Position numbers and translations under genes: made by a program
Shown: piece by piece, positions 35,675 through 45,191 of the stretch
Position numbering within the stretch: position 1 is the first letter of the stretch
Layout of the letters: the number at the start of each line of letters is the position of its first letter
Notes under the pieces: generated by a model
Told to the model about the DNA's origin: nothing
Seen by the model: only the letters and a program-made list of their open reading frames with translations
Database searches by the model: none
From: Stenotrophomonas maltophilia
GTDB lineage: Bacteria; Pseudomonadota; Gammaproteobacteria; Xanthomonadales; Xanthomonadaceae
DNA: 64,000 bases
Assembly: GCA_009912235.1 (NCBI GenBank)
Contig: WNDS01000001.1
Location: 868,001-932,000, forward strand
Reading direction: 5' to 3'

Positions 35675-36121
35675 TCAATCCTGCGCTTCGCGCTCCTGCA
35701 CCTGGGCCTGGCGCAGCTCTTTTTCCGAGGCCTTGAGGCTCTTCACGTCCAGTTTCTGGATGCTGCTGATGGTGCACGGCAGCTGCGGCAGGCCGCCCGG
35801 GTCGCGTACCAGCACCCTGTCGAAACCGCGCGAGACGCGGGAGCCGCTGCTGGTCACGCCGATGGCCATGGCGAAGTCCAGCCCCTGGCAGGGGCCGGCC
35901 AGCTTCAGCAGGTAGGCTTCACTGGGGCGGGTCCAGACCGCCAGCGCGCTGTCGCCCAGCGCGGTCCAGCCGTTGATGCTGCCAAACAGCAGCATGTCGT
36001 TCACCGGCGGCCCGGCGTGCGCGTTGTACAGCGCCAGCGTCTGGGTATCGTCAAGGCGGCCGGTGGTGGCGCAGGCCGACAGCGCCAGGCACACGCCGGC
36101 AAGGGCAAGCAGGGGTTTCAT
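35675..36121 (-). CDS. DUF6491-like lipoprotein
   Basis: A 148-residue lipoprotein with lipobox ALSAC (Cys near residue 17). The mature region starts ATTGRLDDTQTLALYNAHAG, followed by FGSINGWTALGDSALAVWT, CQGLDFAMAIGVTSS and LVRDPGGLPQLPCTISSIQK, a pattern of the DUF6491 family common in Xanthomonadaceae. The two later Cys could pair. A C-terminal charged helix (KASEKELRQAQVQEREAQD) follows. Function unknown. ATG 36121 is the only sensible start. Confidence 0.72.
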   Translation of the reverse strand: MKPLLALAGVCLALSACATTGRLDDTQTLALYNAHAGPPVNDMLLFGSINGWTALGDSALAVWTRPSEAYLLKLAGPCQGLDFAMAIGVTSSGSRVSRGFDRVLVRDPGGLPQLPCTISSIQKLDVKSLKASEKELRQAQVQEREAQD

Positions 36122-36285
36122 GGCACGGCTCCCGTGGGATGTACGCGCCGATCATGCACCCGTCGGGGCCGCGCCGGGATGACGACGACCCGCCCGATTC
36201 AGCCAGCGGTCGGCGGCCCAAGGCCGGCCCGCCGAAACGGGCCGCCATCGACGTCGGTCAATGCCTGCCGGCGCCGCGCCCGCGC

Positions 36286-36999
36286 TTACAGATCGGCGTG
36301 CGCCAGGGCGTGCAGGCGGCCTTCGCGCAGTTCCAGCACGCGGTCCAGGCGGCGTGCCAGCGAGCGGTCATGGGTGACCAGCACCAGGCTGGTGTGGCGC
36401 GCGCGATTCAATTCCAGCATCAGCTCGAACACCGTGGCCGCGGTGCGGTCGTCCAGGTTGCCGGTGGGTTCGTCACCCAGCACGCAGGCCGGGTGGTTCA
36501 CCAGCGCGCGGGCCACGGCCGCACGCTGGCGCTCGCCGCCGGAAAGCTCGCCCGGCTTGTGGTCCAGCCGGTGTCCCAGGCCCACCGCTTCCAGCAGCGC
36601 GGTGGCGCGGACACTGGCATCGGGCACCGCCCTGCCGCCCAGCAGCACCGGCATCATCACGTTTTCCAGCGCGGTGAACTCCGGCAGCAGGTGGTGGAAC
36701 TGGTAGACGAAGCCCAGCGCCTGGTTGCGCAGCTCGCCACGGGCCGAGTCGGACAGGCCCGACATCGGCTGTCCGGCCACGTACACCTCGCCGGCGGTGG
36801 GCGTATCCAGCCCGCCCAGCAGGTGCAGCAGGGTGCTCTTGCCGGCACCGGAGGCACCGATGATTGCCACGGTCTCGCCGGCGGCCACCTGCAGCGACAA
36901 CCCGTTGAACACCGGCGTCTGCATGCGCCCTTCGGCGTAGGTCTTGGCCAGCGCCTCGGCACGGATGATTTCTTCGCCGCGGTTGAAGACCTTATTCAT
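36286..36999 (-). CDS. lolD: Lipoprotein-releasing ABC transporter ATP-binding protein
   Basis: A 237-residue ATPase that powers release of outer-membrane lipoproteins from the inner membrane to LolA. Walker A is GASGAGKST, the Q-loop is in [20 protein letters not shown], the signature is [15 protein letters not shown] and Walker B is [12 protein letters not shown]; the length and Q-loop pattern fit LolD/MacB. ATG 36999 overlaps the lolC stop (36992) by 8 bases, so the pair is coupled. Upstream open frame to 37059 is inside lolC. Confidence 0.93.
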   Translation of the reverse strand: MNKVFNRGEEIIRAEALAKTYAEGRMQTPVFNGLSLQVAAGETVAIIGASGAGKSTLLHLLGGLDTPTAGEVYVAGQPMSGLSDSARGELRNQALGFVYQFHHLLPEFTALENVMMPVLLGGRAVPDASVRATALLEAVGLGHRLDHKPGELSGGERQRAAVARALVNHPACVLGDEPTGNLDDRTAATVFELMLELNRARHTSLVLVTHDRSLARRLDRVLELREGRLHALAHADL

Positions 37000-38233
37000 A
37001 GCGCAGGGCCTCCGCCGGCTGGGTGCGTGCTGCCCGCCAGGCGGGGTACAGGGTGGCAAGGAAGCTCATGGCCAGTGCGATCAGGGTGATGACCACGATG
37101 TCCTGCGGCTGCATGTCGGTGGGCAGGCCGGTGATGTAGTAGACGTCTTCCGGCAGCAGCTTCACGTGGAAGACCGCCTCGATGGCGGCCAGGATGCGCT
37201 CCAGGTTGGGGGTCAGCGTCACCCCGCCGATCACGCCGGCCACGGTGCCGATGATGCCGATCAGCGAGCCCTGCACCATGAACACCGACATCACCCCGCG
37301 CGGGGTCAGGCCCAGTGTGCGCAGGATCGCGATGTCGGCCTGCTTGTCGGTGACCAGCATCACCTGCGAGGACACCAGGTTGAAGGCGCCCATGGCGATG
37401 ATCAGCGACAGCAGGATGCCCATCACCGTCTTTTCCATGCGCAGCGAGTGGTACAGGTTGGCGTTCTGCTGGGTCCAGTCACTGACCCGGAACGCACCGC
37501 CCAGTGCATTGGCCAGGTCGACGCCGACCTCCAGCGCCTTGTCCATGTTGTGCAGCTTCAGCCGCACGCCGGTGGCACCGTCGGCACGCAGCACGCGCTC
37601 CAGGTCCTGCATGTTGGCAAAGCCCACGCCGCGGTCCACTTCGTTGTAGCCCGCCTCGAAGATGCCGCTGACGGTGAAGCGCTTCATGCGCGGCACGGCG
37701 CCGGCCGGGGTGCCCTGCACTTCGGCGAAGGTCACCAGCACCTGGTCGCCCACGTCCACGCCCAGCCAGATGGCCAGCTCCTTGCCCAGCAGCAGGTTGA
37801 AGCTGCCGGGGGTGAGGCTGTCATAGCGGCCCTTGGTGACCTTCTGGTCGATCACCGAGACCTTGGGTTCCATCGCCGGCTCGATGCCCTGGATGATGGC
37901 GCCCTGCACGCGCGGCCCGCTGATCATCGACTGGATCTCGATGTAGGGCTCGGCGCCGGCCACGCGCGGGTCCTTGCGTGCCACGTCCACAACATGCTGC
38001 CAGTCACTCATCGGCTCGCCGTCACGGCTGATGGTGGTGTGCGCCGTCATCTGCAGCAAGCGGTCACGGATTTCCTTCTGGAAGCCGCTCATCACCGCCA
38101 GTGTGGTGATCAGCACCGTCACGCCCAGCGCGATGCCGAGGATGGAGGCCATGGAAATGAAGGAAATGAAGCCGTTGCGGCGCTTGGCGCGCAGGTAGCG
38201 CAGGCCGATGAACACGGGAATGGGTTTGAACAT
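36992..38233 (-). CDS. lolC: Lipoprotein-releasing system permease (LolC/LolE)
   Basis: A 413-residue inner-membrane permease. The N-terminal [20 protein letters not shown] is the family start, followed by the first transmembrane segment ([20 protein letters not shown]). A large periplasmic domain spans about residues 50-270, then three more membrane segments ([40 protein letters not shown] and [20 protein letters not shown]). Only one permease gene is present beside lolD; the family forms C/E heterodimers or, in some species, homodimeric LolF-type complexes. The symbol is therefore tentative. Neighbouring lolD overlaps its stop. Confidence 0.9.
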   Translation of the reverse strand: MFKPIPVFIGLRYLRAKRRNGFISFISMASILGIALGVTVLITTLAVMSGFQKEIRDRLLQMTAHTTISRDGEPMSDWQHVVDVARKDPRVAGAEPYIEIQSMISGPRVQGAIIQGIEPAMEPKVSVIDQKVTKGRYDSLTPGSFNLLLGKELAIWLGVDVGDQVLVTFAEVQGTPAGAVPRMKRFTVSGIFEAGYNEVDRGVGFANMQDLERVLRADGATGVRLKLHNMDKALEVGVDLANALGGAFRVSDWTQQNANLYHSLRMEKTVMGILLSLIIAMGAFNLVSSQVMLVTDKQADIAILRTLGLTPRGVMSVFMVQGSLIGIIGTVAGVIGGVTLTPNLERILAAIEAVFHVKLLPEDVYYITGLPTDMQPQDIVVITLIALAMSFLATLYPAWRAARTQPAEALRYE

Positions 38234-38256
38234 GCAGGCACGCCGGTCGATTCAGC

Positions 38257-38703
38257 TTATGGTGCCACCGACCGGGGCCCGCGGGAAACACTGCGTTCGG
38301 CCACGGCCAGACGCAGTTCACGTCGCTGCGCCCGGTCCAGCACGTCGGGCCAGAACAGCAGGCGCTGGCTGCGCCCGGTGTGCCCGCGCAGCAGCAGCCA
38401 GGGGCCACGCACCCGCAGCTGTGGCGCCGACAGCGGCTGGCCATCAAGCTGCAGCGGTTCGGGCAGCGCCGCCAGCAGCAGCTGCCGCCGGGGGCGGCGC
38501 TGGGCCAGCCCGATCTGCGCCAGGCCCAGCACCCAGACGCCCAGCAGCACCGGCCAGAACAGTGCCGGCGGCAGGTCGCTGGCGCTCAGCAGACCCGGTG
38601 CGGCCAATAGTACGCCCAGCTGCAGGCAGGCCTGCAGCCGCGACGGGCGCCACTCAAGCCTTGAGGGCGCGGATACGGTCGAGCAGCGGAACGGCGTGGG
38701 CAT
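38257..38703 (-). CDS. YgfX-like membrane protein
   Basis: A 148-residue protein from ATG 38703 (GGAG upstream), beginning [20 protein letters not shown]. One or two hydrophobic segments ([15 protein letters not shown] and [20 protein letters not shown]) are followed by [19 protein letters not shown] and [20 protein letters not shown]. This matches the YgfX/CptA family that is regularly encoded next to sdhE. Its start overlaps the sdhE 3' end by 50 bases, an unusually long overlap. E. coli CptA was reported as a toxin-like inhibitor of MreB/FtsZ; an SDH-related role is also discussed, so I leave it open. lolC lies just downstream. Confidence 0.72.
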   Translation of the reverse strand: MPTPFRCSTVSAPSRLEWRPSRLQACLQLGVLLAAPGLLSASDLPPALFWPVLLGVWVLGLAQIGLAQRRPRRQLLLAALPEPLQLDGQPLSAPQLRVRGPWLLLRGHTGRSQRLLFWPDVLDRAQRRELRLAVAERSVSRGPRSVAP

Positions 38704-38902
38704 GCGGGCACTCCTCGTAGCCCATGAACCAGCGCCACAACTTATCGTCCTCGCAGTCGAGCAGGAACAGGAAAACCTCGCGCTCTTCGGTAGGCGCAGC
38801 GGCCCATTCGTGGTCAAGGTAATGCTCAAACAGCTGGTCCAGTTCGCGCATGCCGCGGCGGCAGCGCCAGCGCAGCTTCTTCAGCAGGATTGCATCGTCC
38901 AT
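38654..38902 (-). CDS. sdhE: Succinate dehydrogenase flavinylation factor SdhE
   Basis: An 82-residue protein that helps attach FAD covalently to SdhA. The family RGMRELD motif appears as [20 protein letters not shown], followed by [20 protein letters not shown]. These two parts form the small helical fold. It lies 100 bases downstream of sdhB, in line with sdhCDAB. A separate SMAG hairpin lies in the gap. Its 3' end overlaps the ygfX-like gene. Confidence 0.94.
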   Translation of the reverse strand: MDDAILLKKLRWRCRRGMRELDQLFEHYLDHEWAAAPTEEREVFLFLLDCEDDKLWRWFMGYEECPHAHAVPLLDRIRALKA

Positions 38903-38924
38903 CGTGTTTCTCCAGATACAGCAA

Positions 38925-38947
38925 AGCCACGCATGACGTGGCTCTAC
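38925..38947 (-). repeat. SMAG-type hairpin between sdhB and sdhE
   Basis: AGCCACGCATGACGTGGCT followed by CTAC; stem 8 bp. It sits 55 bases downstream of the sdhB stop, so it may mark the end of sdhCDAB mRNA or reduce read-through to sdhE. Confidence 0.7.
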
Positions 38948-39001
38948 TGGATGGCACGGCCCCGCGTGTGCGCGGCCCTGCCGGATACTGCCAGGCCTGT
39001 A

Positions 39002-39787
39002 TCAGGCGCGGCGTTCCATCATCAGCTTCTTGATCTCGGCAATGGCCAGCGCCGGGTTCAGGCCCTTCGGGCAGGTCCGTGCGCAGTTCATGATGGTGTG
39101 GCAGCGGTACAGCTTGAACGGGTCTTCCAGATCATCCAGGCGCGCACCGGTGTCTTCATCGCGCGAGTCGATGATCCAGCGGTAGGCCTGCAGCAGGATG
39201 GCCGGGCCCAGGTAACGCTCGCCGTTCCACCAGTAGCTTGGGCAGCTGGTGGAGCAGCACGCGCACAGGATGCACTCGTACAGGCCGTCCAGCTTCTTGC
39301 GGTCTTCCGGCGACTGCAGGCGCTCGCGGTCCGGCGGTGCCGGGGTCTGCGTGCGGATCCACGGCTTGATCGAGGCGTACTGCGCGTAGAAGTGGGTCAG
39401 CTCCGGAACCAGATCCTTGACCACGTTCATGTGCGGCAGCGGGTAGATCGGCACTTCCTTCTTGCCGCAGTCCGCAATGGCGCGAGTGCAGGCCAGGGTG
39501 TTGGTGCCGTCGATGTTCATCGCGCACGAACCGCAGATGCCTTCGCGGCACGAGCGGCGGAAGGTCAGGGTCGGGTCGATCTCGTTCTTGATCTTGATCA
39601 GCGCGTCCAGGACCATCGGGCCACAGGCGTCCAGATCGACTTCATAGGTATCGGTGCGCGAGTTGCTGTCGTCGTCCGGACTCCAGCGGTAGATCTTGAA
39701 GGTGCGCACGTTCTTGCCGCCGTTCTTGGCGGGGAAGTGCTGGCCCTTCGTGATCTTTGAATTCTTCGGCAGGGAAAACTCGGCCAT
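39002..39787 (-). CDS. sdhB: Succinate dehydrogenase iron-sulfur subunit
   Basis: A 261-residue subunit that carries electrons from SdhA flavin to quinone. All three cluster motifs are present: [15 protein letters not shown] for [2Fe-2S], [18 protein letters not shown] for [4Fe-4S] and [18 protein letters not shown] for [3Fe-4S]. The start [17 protein letters not shown] is typical of Xanthomonadaceae. Complete length. It follows sdhA by 68 bases as the last gene of the sdhCDAB operon. Confidence 0.97.
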   Translation of the reverse strand: MAEFSLPKNSKITKGQHFPAKNGGKNVRTFKIYRWSPDDDSNSRTDTYEVDLDACGPMVLDALIKIKNEIDPTLTFRRSCREGICGSCAMNIDGTNTLACTRAIADCGKKEVPIYPLPHMNVVKDLVPELTHFYAQYASIKPWIRTQTPAPPDRERLQSPEDRKKLDGLYECILCACCSTSCPSYWWNGERYLGPAILLQAYRWIIDSRDEDTGARLDDLEDPFKLYRCHTIMNCARTCPKGLNPALAIAEIKKLMMERRA

Positions 39788-39855
39788 GGCTGCTCTCGTT
39801 GGCTCAGGCGGCCCGCGCCCCCATGGGCGCGGATTGCATGGTAGTCAGGGTGGGC

Positions 39856-41646
39856 TCAGTACACGCGCGGCTTCGGCGGTACAACCGACACATCGTCGGT
39901 CAGCGTGTACATGTGCACCGGACGGAAATCGAAGCTGCACTTGCCCTTGTCATCCACGGTGACCAAGGTGTGCTTCTGCCAGTTCACGTCGTCGCGGTCC
40001 GAGAAGTCCTCGTGCGCGTGTGCACCACGGCTTTCCTTGCGCTGTTCGGCCGAGTTGATCGTCGCCACCGCGTTCAGCAGCAGGTTGTTCAGCTCGTAGG
40101 TCTCGATCAGGTCCGAGTTCCAGACCAGCGAGCGGTCGGAGACCTTCACGTCCTGGAACGAATCGAACACGTCGGCCATCTTCTCGCAGCCTTCCTTCAG
40201 CGTCTGGCTGGTGCGGAACACGGCGGCGTCGGCCTGCATGGTGCGCTGCATGCGGTCACGGATGACCGAGGTCGGCGTATCACCATTGGCGTAGCGCAGC
40301 TTGTCCAGCAGGCCCAGCGCCTTGTCGCAGGCGTCAGACGGCAGCGGCTTGTGCGAGGCGCCCGGCTTGATGGTGGCCGCGCAGCGGTTGGCCACGGCAC
40401 GGCCGAACACCACCAGGTCCAGCAGCGAGTTGGAGCCCAGGCGGTTGGCGCCGTGCACCGACACGCAGGCCGCTTCGCCGATGGCGTACAGGCCCGGCAC
40501 CACGGCGTCGTTGTCCTCGCCCACCTTGCGCACGACTTCGCCGTGGAAGTTGGTCGGGATGCCGCCCATGTTGTAGTGCACGGTCGGGATGACCGGGATC
40601 GGCTGCTTGTGCACGTCGACGCCGGCGAAGATGCGCGCGCTTTCGGCGATGCCCGGCAGCTTGTCGTCGATCACGCCCGGGCCGAGGTGGGTCAGGTCGA
40701 GCAGGATGTGGTCCTTGCGCTCGCCGACGCCGCGGCCTTCGCGGATCTCGATGGTCATCGAACGGCTGACCACGTCGCGCGAGGCCAGATCCTTGTAGTG
40801 CGGTGCATAGCGCTCCATGAAGCGCTCGCCGCTGCTGTTGCGCAGGATGCCGCCTTCACCGCGGACACCCTCGGTGATCAGGCAGCCGGCGCCGTAGATG
40901 CCGGTCGGGTGGAACTGCACGAACTCCATGTCCTGCATGGCGATGCCGGCACGCATGGCCAGGCCGCCACCGTCGCCGGTGCAGGTGTGCGCCGAGGTGG
41001 CGCTGAAGTAGGCGCGGCCGTAGCCACCGGTGGCCAGCACCACGCCCTGGGCGCGGAACAGGTGCAGGGTGCCGTCGGACATGTCCAGGGCCAGCACACC
41101 GCGGCAGGCGCCTTCATCGTCGAAGATGAGGTCCAGCGCGAAGTACTCGATCATGAAGCGCGCGTTGTGCGCCAGCGACTGCTGGTACAGCGTGTGCAGC
41201 ATGGCGTGGCCGGTACGGTCGGCCGCCGCGCAGGTACGCTGCGCCGCCGGGCCTTCGCCGTACTTGGTGGTCATGCCGCCGAATGGGCGCTGGTAGATCT
41301 TGCCCTCTTCGGTGCGGCTGAACGGCACGCCGTAGTGTTCCAGCTCAACGATGGCCGGAATCGCTTCGCGGCACATGTACTCGATGGCATCCTGGTCGCC
41401 CAGCCAGTCCGAACCCTTGATTATGTCGAAGAAGTGGTAGCGCCAGTCGTCTTCACCCATGTTGCCCAGCGCGGCGGAAATACCACCCTGCGCGGCGACG
41501 GTGTGCGAGCGGGTCGGGAACACCTTGGTGAGGCAGACGGTGTTCAGGCCCTTCTGGGCGAGGCCGAACGTGGCGCGTAGGCCTGCGCCACCGGCGCCGA
41601 CCACGACCATGTCGTACTTGTGTTCGGTGATCTTGTAAGCGGACAT
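39856..41646 (-). CDS. sdhA: Succinate dehydrogenase flavoprotein subunit
   Basis: A 596-residue catalytic subunit oxidising succinate to fumarate in the TCA cycle and respiratory complex II. The N-terminal [13 protein letters not shown] is the FAD-binding motif; [16 protein letters not shown] contains the His that links FAD. The active-site region includes [18 protein letters not shown] and [12 protein letters not shown], and [11 protein letters not shown] precedes [19 protein letters not shown]. Length matches the family. sdhD lies 31 bases upstream; sdhB follows. Confidence 0.97.
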   Translation of the reverse strand: MSAYKITEHKYDMVVVGAGGAGLRATFGLAQKGLNTVCLTKVFPTRSHTVAAQGGISAALGNMGEDDWRYHFFDIIKGSDWLGDQDAIEYMCREAIPAIVELEHYGVPFSRTEEGKIYQRPFGGMTTKYGEGPAAQRTCAAADRTGHAMLHTLYQQSLAHNARFMIEYFALDLIFDDEGACRGVLALDMSDGTLHLFRAQGVVLATGGYGRAYFSATSAHTCTGDGGGLAMRAGIAMQDMEFVQFHPTGIYGAGCLITEGVRGEGGILRNSSGERFMERYAPHYKDLASRDVVSRSMTIEIREGRGVGERKDHILLDLTHLGPGVIDDKLPGIAESARIFAGVDVHKQPIPVIPTVHYNMGGIPTNFHGEVVRKVGEDNDAVVPGLYAIGEAACVSVHGANRLGSNSLLDLVVFGRAVANRCAATIKPGASHKPLPSDACDKALGLLDKLRYANGDTPTSVIRDRMQRTMQADAAVFRTSQTLKEGCEKMADVFDSFQDVKVSDRSLVWNSDLIETYELNNLLLNAVATINSAEQRKESRGAHAHEDFSDRDDVNWQKHTLVTVDDKGKCSFDFRPVHMYTLTDDVSVVPPKPRVY

Positions 41647-41677
41647 CTAATCTGGATTCCTGTCTTGGTGCCTGGGC

Positions 41678-42064
41678 TCAGGCAACGCCGAGGGCGATGC
41701 GGCCCACCGCAAACACGCTCACGAGCATGCCGAGGACGGCAACGAACTTGACCGCGGTCTGAAGGATCAGTGCCAGCAGCGATTCGTGGATGTAATCCTC
41801 CAGCACCACCTGCAGGCCGAGCTGGGCGTGCCAGAACATGGCGATCAGCAGGCCGATCAGCGGCACCGCGTTCCACGGCTTGGCGATGGCGGCGGTGGCG
41901 GTCGGGTAGTCGGCGCCCAGCAGGCTGAGCACGAACACCAGGAACCAGATGCCCAGCACCACCAGTGCGGCAGCGGTCAGGCGCTGGTGCACGAAGTGCT
42001 CGGTACCGGTCTTGGCCGAACCCAGGCCACGGACATTCTTCAACGGCGTGCGGAACCGGCTCAT
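41678..42064 (-). CDS. sdhD: Succinate dehydrogenase membrane anchor subunit
   Basis: A 128-residue anchor with three transmembrane helices (AAALVVLGIWFLVFVLSLLG, VPLIGLLIAMFWHAQLGLQV and ILQTAVKFVAVLGMLVSVFA). HFVHQRLTA and WHAQLGLQVVLEDYIH carry the heme/quinone-site residues. The start ATG 42064 overlaps the sdhC stop as ATGA, implying coupled synthesis. sdhA follows. Confidence 0.94.
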   Translation of the reverse strand: MSRFRTPLKNVRGLGSAKTGTEHFVHQRLTAAALVVLGIWFLVFVLSLLGADYPTATAAIAKPWNAVPLIGLLIAMFWHAQLGLQVVLEDYIHESLLALILQTAVKFVAVLGMLVSVFAVGRIALGVA

Positions 42065-42453
42065 GCAGCACCTCCGACCATCACATAGGCCCACACGGCC
42101 AGGGTGATCACCAGGCTGCCGATGACCGACATCCAGCTGCTGCGGATGAAGGTGGCGATACGGAAGCCGATGGCGAAGTCCTGCACCACGTGGCGGATGC
42201 CATTGCACAGGTGGTAGGCGAACGACCACGTCCATGCGAACAGGAACAGCTTGCCGTACCAGGCACCGGCGTGGCCGGTGAAGCAGTTCCATGACTCGGG
42301 CCCGATCATCAGGGCCAACAGGCTACCGGCGATGAAGAGGGCTCCAACAGACAGAAAGACGCCAGTGGCTCGATGCAAGATCGAGGTGGCCATCTGAATC
42401 TGCCAGCGATACACCTGGAGGTGCGGGGAAAGGGGACGCTCTCTGGTCGCCAT
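42061..42453 (-). CDS. sdhC: Succinate dehydrogenase cytochrome b556 subunit
   Basis: A 130-residue membrane subunit starting MATRERPLSPHLQVYRWQIQ. The SPHLQVY and SILHRATGV motifs are typical, and FAYHLCNGIRHVVQDF contains the heme-ligand His of this family. Three membrane segments are present. It is the first classical gene of sdhCDAB and overlaps sdhD. A DUF1674 assembly-factor gene ends 57 bases upstream on the same strand. Confidence 0.95.
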   Translation of the reverse strand: MATRERPLSPHLQVYRWQIQMATSILHRATGVFLSVGALFIAGSLLALMIGPESWNCFTGHAGAWYGKLFLFAWTWSFAYHLCNGIRHVVQDFAIGFRIATFIRSSWMSVIGSLVITLAVWAYVMVGGAA

Positions 42454-42510
42454 TCGCTGGGCTCGTTGTCTCGGCTGGGCGGCACAAGGCCGCGTTGGCT
42501 CAATGCTGGA

Positions 42511-42684
42511 TCAGAAATCGATGCAGCGTCCGTTTTTCTCCCAATCACCGTACCGCACCGGATCAAGTCCGCCGCGGCCACCGATTTCCTTGGCATCCGG
42601 AACCGGGGGCACAGGCACGGGGGCCTGTTCCGGCAGCGGAGCTTCAGTTTCGGCGTCAGAAGTGGGGGTTGTTTGGCCTATCAT
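42511..42684 (-). CDS. DUF1674 protein, SDHAF4-like SDH assembly factor
   Basis: A 57-residue protein from ATG 42684. After a Pro-rich start (TPTSDAETEAPLPEQAPVPV) its C-terminus GGRGGLDPVRYGDWEKNGRC ending IDF is the DUF1674 signature, known from mitochondrial SDHAF4/Sdh8. That factor binds flavinylated SdhA and promotes assembly of the dimer with SdhB. Its position directly before sdhC supports the same job here. Because it is so short, it is easily missed. The start is moderately certain (weak GAGA site). Confidence 0.85.
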   Translation of the reverse strand: MIGQTTPTSDAETEAPLPEQAPVPVPPVPDAKEIGGRGGLDPVRYGDWEKNGRCIDF

Positions 42685-42723
42685 GTTCGGTCTCGCAACG
42701 CACAAATTTTAGACCCCGTTCAC

Positions 42724-43599
42724 GTGCCTGACAACCTTCCTCCAGCTTTCGTTGCATATCCGCGCCTTCCGGGGCACCAGCTGCTGAGCCTGCAGGGCCC
42801 GGAAGCGGCGCTGTTCGCCCATGCCCAGTTCAGCAGCGACGTCACCGCCCTGCCCCTGCTGCACTGGCAGTGGAGCGCGTGGCTGAGCGCCAAAGGCCGC
42901 ACCCTGGCGGTATTCCAGCTGCTGCGACTGAGTGACGAGCATGTGCTGCTGGTGCTGGCCGACGGCGATGCGGATGAGATTGCAACGCAGTTGCAGCGCT
43001 TCGTGTTCCGCCGCAAGGTGAAACTGCAGGTGCGCAGCGATCTGCTCGTTGCGGGTTCATTCACCGTAGCGGACGCCGCCACGGGCGCAGCCATTGCCGT
43101 GCGCGGCGAGCAGGACTGGGAACTGGACGTGGGCAGCGATGCCCTGCCGCGCACCCTGCGCATTGCGCGCAGTGAAAACCTGGCATCTGGCAGCGATGAC
43201 GATGCCGCCGCGTTCGCACTGGCCTGGCGCCAGGCCGACCTGCGCTACGGCGTGCCGCGGCTGGAGCCGGGCCAGCGCGAGACCTGGACCCCGCAGCAGC
43301 TGGACCTGGACCGGCTGAACGGCTACAGCGTGAAGAAGGGCTGCTACCCGGGCCAGGAAGTCGTGGCCCGCACCCACTTCCTGGGCAAGGCCAAGCGCGC
43401 GCTGCAACTGCTGCACACCGCGCCGGGCAGCAGCGCCGGCATGACGGTGGAACAGGACGGCAGCGCCCTGGGCACGCTGGCCTGCGTGGCCGGCGAGCTG
43501 GCCCTGGCCGTGCTGCCACTGGAAACCAGCGAGGGCGCGCTGCAGGTGAACGGCCAGCCCGCACAGCGCATGCCACTGCTGGACGGCCTGGCGCGCTGA
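42724..43599 (+). CDS. ygfZ: Folate-binding protein YgfZ
   Basis: A 291-residue protein of the GcvT-like folate-binding family that supports iron-sulfur cluster enzymes. The signature is KKGCYPGQEVVARTHFLGK (with the conserved Cys), preceded by RQADLRYGVPRLEPGQRETW. The N-terminal domain begins LPGHQLLSLQGPEAALFAHA. The start is taken as GTG 42724, matching family length; the frame to 42373 runs into the sdh promoter. It is divergent from the sdh/DUF1674 operon, placing three SDH-related helper genes together (with sdhE). Confidence 0.9.
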   Translation: MPDNLPPAFVAYPRLPGHQLLSLQGPEAALFAHAQFSSDVTALPLLHWQWSAWLSAKGRTLAVFQLLRLSDEHVLLVLADGDADEIATQLQRFVFRRKVKLQVRSDLLVAGSFTVADAATGAAIAVRGEQDWELDVGSDALPRTLRIARSENLASGSDDDAAAFALAWRQADLRYGVPRLEPGQRETWTPQQLDLDRLNGYSVKKGCYPGQEVVARTHFLGKAKRALQLLHTAPGSSAGMTVEQDGSALGTLACVAGELALAVLPLETSEGALQVNGQPAQRMPLLDGLAR

Positions 43600-43621
43600 G
43601 GCTACGCCCCATCGGTGGGTG

Positions 43622-43778
43622 CGGACTGTTGTAGCGCCGCCGGGCATGGCCCGGCGCTACCGCAGGCGGATGGGTGGATTTACCTCTGGGCGGCGGGTGA
43701 ATTTACCGCCGGGCGGTGGGTGCGGACCGTTGGTCCGCACTTTGAAGATGACGCCGGGCATGGCCCGGCGCTACCGAT
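43622..43778. repeat. SMAG-type cluster downstream of ygfZ
   Basis: A two-sided copy with GTAG at the left and CTAC at the right (43631-43660), a GTGCGGACCGTTGGTCCGCAC-type hairpin (43720-43740, 20 of 21 bases in the dyad) and an ACGCCGGGCATGGCCCGGCG copy ending CTAC (43751-43774). They lie between the convergent ygfZ and ABC-ATPase genes. Confidence 0.75.
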
Positions 43779-43780
43779 GC

Positions 43781-44863
43781 TTACAGCCGTTCGCCGGTTT
43801 CCGCATCGAAGAAATGCAGGCCCTGCGGGTGGATCACCACGCGCATCGTCTCGCCAACGCCCGGCAGCGCCTGCGGGGCCACGCGCATGGTCAACGCGTG
43901 CTGGCCGCTGGACAGGTTCACGAAGATCTCGTTGCCCACCGGCTCGATGCCCTCGATGCGCGCTTCAAACGCATGCGCATCGCCGTCGGCAGCCGGCTGC
44001 AGGTGCTCGGGGCGCACGCCCACGGCAATCGGCCGGCCCAGCCAGGCCGGCTGGATCTGCGCCTGGCCCAGCGGCGCACGCCAGCCTGCATCGACCACCG
44101 CCACCTCGCCGGCGGCACCGTCCAGCGTGCCGCGCAGCACGTTCATCGCCGGGCTGCCGAGGAAGCCGGCCACGAACAGGTTGGCCGGGCGGTCGTACAG
44201 CGCCATCGGCGTATCGATCTGCTGGATGATGCCGTCCTTGAGCACCACGATGCGCTGGCCGAGGGTCATCGCCTCCACCTGGTCGTGAGTCACGTAGATC
44301 ATGGTGGTGCCCAGCTTGCGGTGCAGCTGCGCGATATCGGTACGCACGCTGTGGCGCAGCTTGGCGTCCAGGTTGGACAGCGGCTCGTCCAGCAGGAACA
44401 CCGCCGGCTCGCGCACCAGCGCGCGGCCCAGCGCAACGCGCTGGCGCTGGCCGCCGGACATCGCCTTGGGCAGCTTGTCCATCATCTCGGTCAGGCCCAG
44501 GGTACGGGCGGCCTCGCCGATGCGGCGCTCGATGGCGGCCTTGTCATGCCCGCGCAGCTTCAGGCCGAAGGCCAGGTTCTCGGCCACGGTCATGTGCGGG
44601 TACAGCGCATAACTCTGGAACACCATGGCGATGTCGCGATCCTTCGGCGCCACATCGTTGACCACGCGGTCACCGATGGTCAGCGTGCCACCGCTGATCT
44701 CCTCCAGGCCCGCGATCATCCGCAGCAGGGTCGACTTGCCGCAGCCGGACGGCCCCACCAGCACCATCAGCTCGCCGTCGGCGACCTCGAAGGTGGCGTC
44801 CTTCACTGCGACCTGGCCGTTGTCATAGACCTTGCGAACACTCTGCAACTGCACTTTTGCCAT
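43781..44863 (-). CDS. Sugar ABC transporter ATP-binding protein (MalK/UgpC type)
   Basis: A 360-residue CUT1-type ATPase. Walker A is GPSGCGKST, the Q-loop AMVFQSYALYPHMTVAENLA, signature MSGGQRQRVALGRAL, Walker B FLLDEPLSNLD and H-loop YVTHDQVEAM. The C-terminal TOBE domain includes GVRPEHLQP and FFDAETGERL. The start is probably ATG 44863 (MAKVQLQSV), with 44872 possible. No permease or binding-protein genes adjoin, so it is a lone ATPase, able to serve several sugar permeases. It is divergent from zwf, and a LacI-type operator lies between them, so the two may be regulated together. Confidence 0.9.
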   Translation of the reverse strand: MAKVQLQSVRKVYDNGQVAVKDATFEVADGELMVLVGPSGCGKSTLLRMIAGLEEISGGTLTIGDRVVNDVAPKDRDIAMVFQSYALYPHMTVAENLAFGLKLRGHDKAAIERRIGEAARTLGLTEMMDKLPKAMSGGQRQRVALGRALVREPAVFLLDEPLSNLDAKLRHSVRTDIAQLHRKLGTTMIYVTHDQVEAMTLGQRIVVLKDGIIQQIDTPMALYDRPANLFVAGFLGSPAMNVLRGTLDGAAGEVAVVDAGWRAPLGQAQIQPAWLGRPIAVGVRPEHLQPAADGDAHAFEARIEGIEPVGNEIFVNLSSGQHALTMRVAPQALPGVGETMRVVIHPQGLHFFDAETGERL

Positions 44864-44996
44864 ATCACTCATCCAGTCCGCCCGGGGTCCGGGCCATCGT
44901 GTGGGGACTGCCTTCGGCCCTCCCGATGGCAGCATGATTGCCTCGCTGCCGCATGACGGACACCGCTGCAATCGAATACAGTTGCCCATTCTGCCA

Positions 44997-45010
44997 TGTA
45001 AACGTTTTCA
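44997..45010. promoter_or_regulatory. LacI/GalR-type operator
   Basis: TGTAAACGTTTTCA matches the family consensus TGNAANCGNTTNCA at every fixed position, with the central CG typical of LacI-family sites. It is in the divergent region between the sugar ABC-ATPase and zwf. The regulator is not in this window; a sugar-responsive LacI-type protein is inferred. Confidence 0.65.
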
Positions 45011-45022
45011 CGTGGCACTATC

Positions 45023-45046
45023 CGTAGGTCGGTGCGCACCGACCTG
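45023..45046 (+). repeat. SMAG-type hairpin
   Basis: GTAGGTCGGTGCGCACCGAC (45024-45043) with an 8-bp stem AGGTCGGTG/CACCGACCT and GTAG start. It lies in the zwf leader region. Confidence 0.65.
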
Positions 45047-45191
45047 CGCCGAGGGCAGCCGCTGGGCCCGCGCGCGTGGTGGTTTCGCATGAAACAGGAC
45101 GTTCCGGGCAACCGGAAACCGCTCATGATGAACCTCGGACAGGCAGTTGCGCAGATGTCCCTAGACCCCAGCCAAGAAGCGATTGACAACG

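Larger units (their letters stand above)
44864..45191. other. Divergent control region between ABC ATPase and zwf
   Basis: About 330 bases without a gene. It holds a perfect LacI/GalR-type operator (44997-45010) and an SMAG-type hairpin (45023-45046). The zwf promoter should lie in the right part. I cannot assign -10/-35 boxes. Confidence 0.5.
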
